From Paenibacillus senegalimassiliensis (GTDB taxonomy: Bacteria > Bacillota > Bacilli > Paenibacillales > Paenibacillaceae), in NCBI RefSeq assembly GCF_001486585.1, contig NZ_LN909044.1:248001-312000 (forward strand): 64,000 bases of DNA. The letters run 5' to 3'. The translations under genes were made by a program, and so were the position numbers. A model generated the notes under the pieces. The model did not search any database. It worked only from the letters and a program-made list of their open reading frames with translations, and had not been told where the DNA came from. Each line of letters starts with the position of its first letter. Position 1 is the stretch's first letter. Below, piece after piece: positions 32,633-39,796 of this stretch.

Positions 32633-34378
32633 ATGTTACTTGAAGCCGTTTACCATCGTCCCAAATTGAACTGGTCCTACGCTTACGATACGCAAACCGT
32701 CCATCTGCGCTTGCGGGCCAAGCGAGGGGACTTGACTGAGGTCTTCGCTTTTGTAGGAGACAAATATATGTGGGATGAGAGCAAGGAATTGGTTCCGATG
32801 AGCCTGATGATCAGCGATGAGTTGTTTGACTACTGGGAATGCTCCTACCGCCCTCCTATGCGCCGGACGAAATACGGTTTCTTGTTAAAGTCCGGACATG
32901 AGCAGGTTTGGATGACCGAGAATGAATTTATGAGCGAGCGACCTGCCGGACCCGAGCGGTTATTTGAGTTTCCTTTCATCAACCCGGTAGACGTCTTCAC
33001 TCCACCAGAGTGGGTGAAGGATGCTATCTTCTATCAAATCTTTCCGGAGCGTTTCGCCAACGGAGACAAGAGTAACGATCCGAAGAATGTTTTGCCCTGG
33101 GGCGGCAAGCCGGAACGGGATAGCTTCTTTGGCGGGGATCTGCAAGGGGTTATTGATCACCTGGATCATTTAAGCGAGCTTGGCATTACGGGCCTTTATT
33201 TCACTCCGTTATTCGAAGCGACGACCAACCACAAATACGACACGGCAGATTATATGAAAATCGATCCGCATTTCGGTGACATTGATACGATCAAGAAGCT
33301 GGTCCAGGCTTGTCACGAGCGGGGAATCCGCGTGCTGTTCGACGCCGTGTTCAACCATTGTGGAAGAACCTTCGCTCCTTTTATTGATGTGCTGGAGAAA
33401 GGCGAGGAGTCTGCTTATAGAGACTGGTTCCACATTCGGGAGTATCCTCTGTGCATCAAGGACGGAGTTCCAACCTATGATACCTTCGCATTTGAACCCC
33501 TTATGCCCAAGCTGAATACCGAGAATCCCAAAGTGAAGGAATACTTGCTTAAGGTTGCAGAGTTCTGGATCAAGGAGGTCGGAATCGACGGCTGGCGGCT
33601 GGACGTGGCGAACGAGGTAGATCATGCCTTTTGGCGGGCTTTCCGGACCACGGTTAAGGCAGCTAATCCCGATGCTTATATTCTGGGTGAGATCTGGCAT
33701 GAGTCATCAGGCTGGCTGCAAGGCGATCAGTTCGATGCAGTGATGAATTATCCGTTCACCGAGGCCGTGCTGGATTTTGTGGTACGTGGGACATTGGATG
33801 CAGGCGGATTTGCCAATGCCGTAGGCAAGCAGTTATCACGTTATCCGTTGCAGGCGAGCGAAGTAGCTTTCAATTTGCTGGATAGCCATGATACACCAAG
33901 ATTGTTAACGTTGTGCGAAGGCAATCAGGCGAAGATGAAGCTGGCCGCCTTGATCCAATTTACTTATCCCGGTGCACCTTGTGTCTATTACGGGGATGAG
34001 GTTGGACTTGACGGTGGACATGATCCTGATTGCCGCAAATGTATGGAATGGGAACCAGAGCATCAGGACCGTCAGCTCTTTGCGTTCTATCAACAGCTAA
34101 TCGAAGTACGCAAGCAGTTCAAGCCTTTGCGAACCGGTAGCTTGCACTTCCTGCTGGCCGAACCGGGAGATACCCGGATTGCCTTGGCACGTCGTGAAGG
34201 AGATGAGACCGTGCTGGTCCTGCTGAATAACTATGATGCCGGGCAAACGATTAAGGTCCCTGCCACAGAGGGAATTTGGACGGATGCTTTCAGCAGCCAA
34301 ACCTACGAATCAAGGGGCGGTTACCTTCATGTCAAACTGCCAGCCTATGGCTACGCGGTATTGACAACGACGAAGTAA
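32633..34378 (+). CDS. Neopullulanase / cyclomaltodextrinase (GH13_20)
   Basis: This 581-residue cytoplasmic glycoside hydrolase acts on maltodextrins and cyclodextrins, giving maltose and glucose. It has an N-terminal beta-sandwich (about residues 1-120) used for dimerisation, then the catalytic barrel. Conserved regions are DAVFNHCG (I), GWRLDVANEVD with the nucleophile Asp (II), LGEIWHE with the acid/base Glu (III) and LLDSHDTPR with the third Asp (IV). There is no signal peptide, in line with action on imported dextrins. AAGGAGG lies before the ATG. Close relatives include maltogenic amylases, and the exact product spectrum cannot be read from the sequence. Confidence 0.92.
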   Translation: MLLEAVYHRPKLNWSYAYDTQTVHLRLRAKRGDLTEVFAFVGDKYMWDESKELVPMSLMISDELFDYWECSYRPPMRRTKYGFLLKSGHEQVWMTENEFMSERPAGPERLFEFPFINPVDVFTPPEWVKDAIFYQIFPERFANGDKSNDPKNVLPWGGKPERDSFFGGDLQGVIDHLDHLSELGITGLYFTPLFEATTNHKYDTADYMKIDPHFGDIDTIKKLVQACHERGIRVLFDAVFNHCGRTFAPFIDVLEKGEESAYRDWFHIREYPLCIKDGVPTYDTFAFEPLMPKLNTENPKVKEYLLKVAEFWIKEVGIDGWRLDVANEVDHAFWRAFRTTVKAANPDAYILGEIWHESSGWLQGDQFDAVMNYPFTEAVLDFVVRGTLDAGGFANAVGKQLSRYPLQASEVAFNLLDSHDTPRLLTLCEGNQAKMKLAALIQFTYPGAPCVYYGDEVGLDGGHDPDCRKCMEWEPEHQDRQLFAFYQQLIEVRKQFKPLRTGSLHFLLAEPGDTRIALARREGDETVLVLLNNYDAGQTIKVPATEGIWTDAFSSQTYESRGGYLHVKLPAYGYAVLTTTK

Positions 34379-34430
34379 ACGAAGTTCTGTATTTACTTTA
34401 CAATAACCTTGGATTAATATTACACTGTAG

Positions 34431-34447
34431 GGCAAACGGTTTCACAG
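34431..34447 (+). promoter_or_regulatory. Operator upstream of the LacI-type regulator gene
   Basis: GGCAAACGGTTTCACAG matches 12 of 17 positions of the operator TTCAAACGTTTGCACAA found before pgmB. It lies just before the ribosome binding site of the regulator gene, so it suggests autoregulation. It is the weakest of the four sites. Confidence 0.5.
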
Positions 34448-34459
34448 AGGAGGTTTTTT

Positions 34460-35494
34460 ATGGCTGTTACCATTAAGGATGTTGCCAAAAAGGCCGGAGT
34501 ATCGCCCTCCACCGTGTCCCGGGTGCTGTCCAATCATCCCAGAATCAGCGTGGAAACTTCGCAAAAAGTCAAACTTATTATGGATCAGCTTGGCTACCAT
34601 CCGAATATGATGGCCAAAAGCCTGGTCTCCAAAACGACAAATAGCATTTGCATCATGTTGCCCAAATCGGCTGAGGAATTGTTCTCTAACTTCTTCTTCA
34701 TGGAGCTCATTCGCGGCATCGTCACGCAGGCTAGTCGTCTGGGTTATGATGTACTGATCAGTTCAGGCGCCAACGAGAAAGAAGAGATCGACAGCGTATC
34801 CCGGCTACTGAATGGACGCCGGGTGGACGGAGTGATTCTGTTGTATTCGCGGCAGAATGATCCGGTGATCGACTTTCTAGAGCAGGGAGGTCATCCGTTC
34901 GTCGTCATCGGGCGAAGCGAGCAATATCCAGACATACTGACGGTCGACAACGATAATGTTCAGGCTTCTTACGACGCCACCAAGCATCTGATCTCCTTAG
35001 GACATGAACGCATCGGCTTCGTCAGCGGCCCGCCGGAACTTGTCGTATCCAAGGATCGATTAAAGGGATATCAGGCTGCATTAAAGGATGCCGAGTTGGA
35101 ATGTCGTCCCGAATGGATTGTTGAAGGTGAATTCCTGCAAGACAGCGGGTATCGGGCCATGTCATTTTTCATGAATTTGCCCAACCGCCCTACAGCTCTC
35201 GTCACGATTGACGACGTCGTAGCCTTCGGCGTACTTCGCGGCTTGCATGAGTTAAAGTACAAGGTTCCTGAAGACCTCTGTCTCGTCAGCTTCAACAACA
35301 TTCCGCTCGCTGAACTGTCGACACCCCCACTCAGCACGATGGATATTGGCATTTATAATCTGGGCTACACGGCATCTCAAGTGTTGATCCAATCGGTGCA
35401 GACCGGTCTGGCCCAAGTGCAGCCCAAGCGGCAGCTTATCCCCCATCGGCTGATGATTCGTGATTCGTCCATGTACTCGGTACCGAGGAGGTAA
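34460..35494 (+). CDS. malR: LacI-family transcriptional regulator, MalR-like
   Basis: This 344-residue regulator has an N-terminal helix-turn-helix (VTIKDVAKKAGVSPSTVSRVLSN) with the hinge helix region after it (NMMAKSLVS), and a periplasmic-binding-protein-like sensor domain. The motifs RRVDGVILL and DDVVAFGVLRGL are typical. GGAGG precedes the ATG. It sits between neopullulanase and pgmB, and four matching operator-like sites lie before mdxE, neopullulanase, itself and pgmB. That makes it the likely local repressor, probably released by maltose or maltodextrins. The symbol rests on context. Confidence 0.88.
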   Translation: MAVTIKDVAKKAGVSPSTVSRVLSNHPRISVETSQKVKLIMDQLGYHPNMMAKSLVSKTTNSICIMLPKSAEELFSNFFFMELIRGIVTQASRLGYDVLISSGANEKEEIDSVSRLLNGRRVDGVILLYSRQNDPVIDFLEQGGHPFVVIGRSEQYPDILTVDNDNVQASYDATKHLISLGHERIGFVSGPPELVVSKDRLKGYQAALKDAELECRPEWIVEGEFLQDSGYRAMSFFMNLPNRPTALVTIDDVVAFGVLRGLHELKYKVPEDLCLVSFNNIPLAELSTPPLSTMDIGIYNLGYTASQVLIQSVQTGLAQVQPKRQLIPHRLMIRDSSMYSVPRR

Positions 35495-35526
35495 GCTGGT
35501 AGCTATATAGCTATAGCAAAAATAGT

Positions 35527-35551
35527 GGAAGCGAAGGCTTCCTTTATTTTT
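35527..35551 (+). terminator. Terminator between the regulator gene and pgmB
   Basis: A GGAAGC-GAAG-GCTTCC hairpin is followed by TTTATTTTT. It lies 30 nt past the regulator stop and just before the pgmB operator, so pgmB is probably transcribed partly or wholly from its own start. Confidence 0.65.
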
Positions 35552-35560
35552 CGCTTGTCA

Positions 35561-35577
35561 TTCAAACGTTTGCACAA
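35561..35577 (+). promoter_or_regulatory. LacI-family operator upstream of pgmB
   Basis: TTCAAACGTTTGCACAA contains the palindrome CAAACGTTTG. It lies 14 nt before the pgmB start codon and 16 of 17 bases match the site in the mdxE promoter. No good -10 box fits downstream, so it may act as a roadblock or cover an unseen promoter. Confidence 0.7.
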
Positions 35578-35590
35578 AAAGGAGGGCAAG

Positions 35591-36244
35591 ATGACGAACT
35601 CTATCCAAGCCTGTTTGTTTGATCTTGACGGCGTGCTTGTCGATACCGCCAAATATCACTTTTTAGCCTGGAAGCGGCTGGCCGCAGAGCTCGGCTTCAC
35701 ATTCACAGAACAGGATAACGAGAAGCTGAAAGGCGTTAGCCGTATGGCTTCGCTAGATATTTTGCTAAAGGTCGGCGGAATAGAACTGAATGGAACCCAG
35801 AAGCAAGAGCTGGCTGAGCGTAAAAATGAATGGTATGTGGAATACATCTCGCAGATGGATGCCTCGGAAATTCTGCCAGGAGCGCTTGCGTTCCTGCAAC
35901 AATGCCGGGAGAACGGGCTGAAGACTGCACTGGGCTCAGCGAGCAAGAACGCTCCTATGATTTTGCGCAATACCGGGCTTACGCCCTATTTCGATGCTAT
36001 CATCGATGGAACTCATACCTCCCAGGCCAAGCCTGACCCTGAGGTGTTTCTGCTCGGAGCAAGAGAGCTTGGCGTTAACCCGGAGAACTGCGTAGTCTTT
36101 GAAGACGCAGAAGCCGGCATTGAAGCCGCCAAACGTGCAGGCATGCGCTGCGTAGGTATTGGGACACCGGAAACCCTCGGCGCCGCAGGTCTGGTCATTC
36201 CCTCTCTGGAAAGCATGACCCTGTCGATGATCAAGAAGCTGTAA
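35591..36244 (+). CDS. pgmB: Beta-phosphoglucomutase
   Basis: This 217-residue HAD-family enzyme converts beta-glucose-1-phosphate to glucose-6-phosphate through a 1,6-bisphosphate. The nucleophile motif is FDLDGVLVDT, with both catalytic Asp residues. The cap domain includes KLKGVSRMASL, GSASKN is motif II, KPDPEVF motif III and EDAEAGIEAAKRAGM motif IV. The start at 35591 has GGAGGG upstream; the longer frame would run through the operator. It works directly after maltose phosphorylase, encoded 340 nt downstream. Confidence 0.95.
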   Translation: MTNSIQACLFDLDGVLVDTAKYHFLAWKRLAAELGFTFTEQDNEKLKGVSRMASLDILLKVGGIELNGTQKQELAERKNEWYVEYISQMDASEILPGALAFLQQCRENGLKTALGSASKNAPMILRNTGLTPYFDAIIDGTHTSQAKPDPEVFLLGARELGVNPENCVVFEDAEAGIEAAKRAGMRCVGIGTPETLGAAGLVIPSLESMTLSMIKKL

Positions 36245-36258
36245 AGATGCATAATCAT

Positions 36259-36563
36259 GAAGACGACTTTTTGAACTACCATCAAAAGTGCAAGTTCAAA
36301 AAGTTGGGTTTACAGGACCGAAGCCTATGCTTTCGATGTGCGTTTTTTCAAAACGCTTGAGTTGGATGAAGCCAGGGACTGAGTAGCGGAGCTACACGTT
36401 TTCGGAGAAAACGACTTCGGAAGCATGGCTACGTGAGCAACTGAAATGTTTCTGTAAGAAACATACTACGGAAGCCTACGCTTGGCCCGGCTAAATTCAA
36501 GATTCGATGTCGAATTGACTCCTCGAACAACTTCGTCCTGGGAAGACGACTTTTTGAACTACC
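36259..36563. repeat. Dispersed repeat element of about 300 nt bounded by a 22-nt direct repeat
   Basis: An identical 22-nt sequence (GAAGACGACTTT...ACTACC) is found at 36259-36280 and 36542-36563. Inside the first copy, ACTTTTTGAACT (36267-36278) pairs with AGTTCAAAAAGT (36293-36304). Another hairpin is ATGTTTC/GAAACAT at 36446-36464. The 3' part matches 8171-8210 and, inverted, 11385-11404. There is no protein frame. It fills the whole gap between pgmB and malP, and its right end reaches the malP ribosome site. It may be a small mobile element or a structured RNA family. Confidence 0.6.
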
Positions 36564-36582
36564 TCTAAAGGAGCTGAAGATA

Positions 36583-38904
36583 TTGAAATCTTACTTTACC
36601 CTTAACCCCTGGTCCATCCTGGAGGAATCCTTCGATCCCGCCAAGCATGAAATTTCGGAAAGTGTCTTTAGTATTGGCAACGGTTACATGGGGCAACGTG
36701 CCAACTTCGAAGAACAGTACAGTGGCCCCTCCCTGCAAGGCAGCTATATGGCTGGGGTGTACTATCCGGACAAAACGCGTGTAGGCTGGTGGAAAAACGG
36801 ATACCCTGAGTATTTTGCCAAAGTGCTGAACAGCACCAACTGGATTGGCATTCATGTATTCATCGACGGCACACCATTAGACCTGGCCACCTGTCAGGTG
36901 AAGGACTTCGTTCGTGAGCTGAATATGAAGGAAGGCACTCTGTCACGCCGCTTCACCGCTGTTATGGAGGACGGCAAGCAGGTCGCTGTGGAGGCGCTGC
37001 GCTTCGTCAGCATTGTAAGGCATGAGATCGGGGCAATTCGTTATGCGGTCACACCGCTTAATTTTAGCGGAGAGCTGCGTCTGGCTCCCTATCTTGATGG
37101 CGATATCAAGAACAAGGACTCGAACTATGAAGAGAAGTTCTGGCTGGAGGTAGACAAAGCGGCGAATCCGGAAGCCTCTTATCTGACCGTCAAGACGAAG
37201 AAGCTGGATTTTCATCTCACGTCCGTGATGGACTTCGATGTTTTTAAGCAGGAACAACGTACCCTGCTAACCCCTTCTTTTCACCAACAGGAGAAGTTTG
37301 TCTCTGCCGAGGTCGGAGTAGTTGCCAGCCAGGGAGAAACCGTGACCCTCTATAAGTATGTGGCAAACGTAACCTCTCGTGATATAGAGCCGGGACAATT
37401 GGTGGAAGTCGGAACGCAAAAGCTTGCCATCGCCAAGAAGGCCGGATTTGATGCTTTGTTGCAGGAGCATGTTGAAGCCTGGGCTGAAAAGTGGAAAATG
37501 AGTGACATGATTATTGAAGGAGATGTCTCGGCGCAGCAGGCGATTCGCTTTAATATTTTTCAGCTTCATCAAACGTACAGCGGGGATGACGACCGGCTTA
37601 ATATCGGGCCTAAGGGCTTTACAGGGGAAAAATACGGGGGCAGCACCTATTGGGATACCGAGGCGTATTGCCTTCCCTTCTATCTCAGCACCGCCGAAGC
37701 GGACATTGCGCGCAATCTGCTGATCTACCGCTATAAGCACCTTGAGAAAGCGAAGGAGAACGCGCGCAAGCTGGGCTTCTCCAAGGGGGCGCTTTATCCG
37801 ATGGTCACGATGAACGGCGAAGAGTGCCACAACGAATGGGAGATTACTTTTGAGGAAATTCATCGAAACGGAGCGATTGCTCACGCCATTTATAACTATG
37901 TGAATTATACAGGGGATACGGCTTACTTGAGTGAATATGGACTGGAGGTGCTGGTGGAAATCTCCCGGTTCTGGGAGGAACGCGTCAATTACTCTCCGGC
38001 CAAAAACAAATATGTCATGCTTGGCGTTACGGGTCCAAATGAGTATGAGAACAACGTCAACAACAACTGGTATACGAACCGCATTGCCGTTTGGACGCTG
38101 GAATACACTTTAGAAGCGCTATCTGCTCTGAAGCAGCAGGAGCCAGCGCGGTATGCCGAGTTAGTAGGCGGGCTGAAGCTGAAAAATGATGAGACTGATA
38201 AGTGGCAGCATATTATCAAAGAGATGTATTACCCGTACGATGAGGGACGGGATGTGTTCTTGCAACAGGACGGCTTCCTTGACAAGGAGTTAACCCCGGT
38301 TAAGGAGTTGGCGCGAGAGCATCTGCCTATTAACCAGAACTGGTCTTGGGATCGTATTTTGCGTTCCTGCTTCATTAAGCAAGCTGACGTGTTGCAGGGG
38401 TTGTATTTCCTTGGCGATCGGTATGATCTGGAGACGAAACGGCGTAATTTCGATTTCTACGAACCGCTGACGGTACATGAGTCCTCCCTCTCCCCTTGCG
38501 TGCATGCTATTTTGGCTTGCGAGCTGGGCTATCAGGAGAAGGCGTATGAGATGTATCTGCGTACCGCCCGGCTTGATCTCGACAACTATAATAATGATAC
38601 CGAGGACGGCTGCCATATTACGAGCATGGCCGGTACCTGGATGGCTATCGCCCACGGCTTCGGTGGCCTTCGCGTTCAGCACGACGAACTGGTGCTGCGT
38701 CCCTTCGTGCCGTCCCACTGGACGTCCTTCTCGTTCAAAGTGATGTTCCGTGGCGCTCGGTTGCAGGTGCAAGTCAGCGAGGATAACATCCTCGTCACCA
38801 ATGAGACGGCAACACCGGCCGCTATCCGAATCTACGATACGGCCTACACGGTTGGCTCCCTGAGCCAAATTGAGGTGCCCCGCCCCGCCGCAGCCTTGAG
38901 CTGA
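36583..38904 (+). CDS. malP: Maltose phosphorylase (GH65)
   Basis: This 773-residue GH65 phosphorylase converts maltose and phosphate to glucose and beta-glucose-1-phosphate. It has an N-terminal beta-sandwich, an alpha/alpha barrel and a C-terminal small beta domain. The catalytic Glu is in VTGPNEYENNVNNN. The phosphate-binding segment HITSMAGTWMAIAHGFGG is near the end. The start is TTG with AAAGGAG 9 nt upstream. Related GH65 members act on trehalose or kojibiose, but pgmB and the maltodextrin importer beside it favour maltose. It uses no ATP, saving energy relative to hydrolysis. Confidence 0.92.
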   Translation: MKSYFTLNPWSILEESFDPAKHEISESVFSIGNGYMGQRANFEEQYSGPSLQGSYMAGVYYPDKTRVGWWKNGYPEYFAKVLNSTNWIGIHVFIDGTPLDLATCQVKDFVRELNMKEGTLSRRFTAVMEDGKQVAVEALRFVSIVRHEIGAIRYAVTPLNFSGELRLAPYLDGDIKNKDSNYEEKFWLEVDKAANPEASYLTVKTKKLDFHLTSVMDFDVFKQEQRTLLTPSFHQQEKFVSAEVGVVASQGETVTLYKYVANVTSRDIEPGQLVEVGTQKLAIAKKAGFDALLQEHVEAWAEKWKMSDMIIEGDVSAQQAIRFNIFQLHQTYSGDDDRLNIGPKGFTGEKYGGSTYWDTEAYCLPFYLSTAEADIARNLLIYRYKHLEKAKENARKLGFSKGALYPMVTMNGEECHNEWEITFEEIHRNGAIAHAIYNYVNYTGDTAYLSEYGLEVLVEISRFWEERVNYSPAKNKYVMLGVTGPNEYENNVNNNWYTNRIAVWTLEYTLEALSALKQQEPARYAELVGGLKLKNDETDKWQHIIKEMYYPYDEGRDVFLQQDGFLDKELTPVKELAREHLPINQNWSWDRILRSCFIKQADVLQGLYFLGDRYDLETKRRNFDFYEPLTVHESSLSPCVHAILACELGYQEKAYEMYLRTARLDLDNYNNDTEDGCHITSMAGTWMAIAHGFGGLRVQHDELVLRPFVPSHWTSFSFKVMFRGARLQVQVSEDNILVTNETATPAAIRIYDTAYTVGSLSQIEVPRPAAALS

Positions 38905-38916
38905 GGCGCACGTAAG

Positions 38917-38957
38917 AAAATCCGTTCACCGCATTAAACTCGCGGTGAACGGATTTT
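38917..38957 (+). terminator. Terminator after malP
   Basis: There is a perfect 16-bp stem, AAAATCCGTTCACCGC against GCGGTGAACGGATTTT, with a 9-nt loop and a T-tract. It lies 12 nt after the malP stop. Confidence 0.92.
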
Positions 38958-39012
38958 TACTGTTGTGGGCGGTGGGAACGGGTAGGAGCGGATGTGCTAA
39001 GTCCGGGTGGTG

Positions 39013-39123
39013 GAGAGGCGCGGAGTGACTGCGGTATGACACTAGCTGTAGAGAGGCGCGAGTGACTACGGCATGACACCGGCGGTAGAGAGGCGCGAGT
39101 GACTACGTTATGACACCAGCGGT
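39013..39123. repeat. Tandem repeat of 36-38 nt, three copies
   Basis: Three successive units start at 39013, 39051 and 39088, each beginning GAGAGGCG and carrying GAGTGACT and TATGACAC-like words (one reads CATGACAC). A degenerate fourth copy may lie at 39203-39233 (GGCGGAGCGACTGTGTAATG). The second and third are nearly identical. No coding frame is convincing. Confidence 0.7.
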
Positions 39124-39333
39124 GAAAATACTTGGAGCGGCTAATCAACACCCGTCCGCTGGAAAAACGTTCCACATTTCGTCAGACCCCAGTAGCTGAT
39201 AAATGGCGGAGCGACTGTGTAATGACCTGAGGGAAGAACGGGTGAAGTAAATATGCCAAGTCCCAAGCGCGGGATGAGCAGTGTCTAGGGTGAGAAAAGC
39301 AGAGCACATATTGAGTTAATGTAAATCGCCAAA
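39124..39333. other. Non-coding stretch between repeats
   Basis: Apart from the degenerate repeat copy near 39203, I see no gene, promoter or hairpin of note here. It is part of an 890-nt non-coding region between the convergent malP and pulA genes. Confidence 0.4.
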
Positions 39334-39519
39334 TTAGCGGGAATTCCTCCCGCTAATTTTTATTTTTTCGCTATCTTGAACAATTAACTGGAATTCCTCC
39401 ATATAATTCCGGACTTTTGGTCAATATCGGGCTCAAACCGCCGATTTATATGGAGGTTTTCCAGCTAAATCTCGAAAATCAGCCGATTTCCGTAAATTAG
39501 CGGGAGGATTTCCCACTAG
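39334..39519. repeat. Palindromic repeat array C (four 23-nt units)
   Basis: Units lie at 39334-39356, 39384-39406, 39446-39468 and 39497-39519. The centres are 50, 62 and 51 nt apart, almost exactly as in the array at 7952-8138. The first unit is a near-perfect palindrome with arms TTAGCGGGA and TCCCGCTAA. The spacers between units 2 and 3 in both arrays share a GGTC...TTTGG or TCGGGCTCAA-like pattern. The orientation is the same as arrays A and B. Confidence 0.75.
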
Positions 39520-39652
39520 TGCGCAAAGAATCCTTCAGTTTATGGGATTAACGTCTTGTAAAACCAGATATTGTTAATTGTCAGAGCCATTGCCGGACTG
39601 GGAGACACTCTACAGTTGAACTAGTTAAGCTCAAGTGATTGGTTAGGTAGTT

Positions 39653-39796
39653 GGAGTAGTCAGAGTAGTTAGAGTAGTTAGAGTAGTTAGAGTAGTTAGA
39701 GTAGTTAGAGTAGTTAGAGTAGTTAGAGTAGTTAGAGTAGTTAGAGTAGTTAGAGTAGTTAGAGTAGTTAGAGTAGTTAGAGTAGTTAGAGTAGTT
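39653..39796. repeat. 9-nt minisatellite, 15 perfect copies
   Basis: AGAGTAGTT is repeated without error 15 times from 39662 to 39796, preceded by one variant copy at 39653-39661 and a more diverged one before it. On the minus strand the unit reads AACTACTCT. Its rightmost copy contains part of the pulA stop codon. In the pulA frame every third codon of the array is TAA, so changes in copy number cannot extend the protein. The copy number is likely to vary between strains. Confidence 0.95.
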
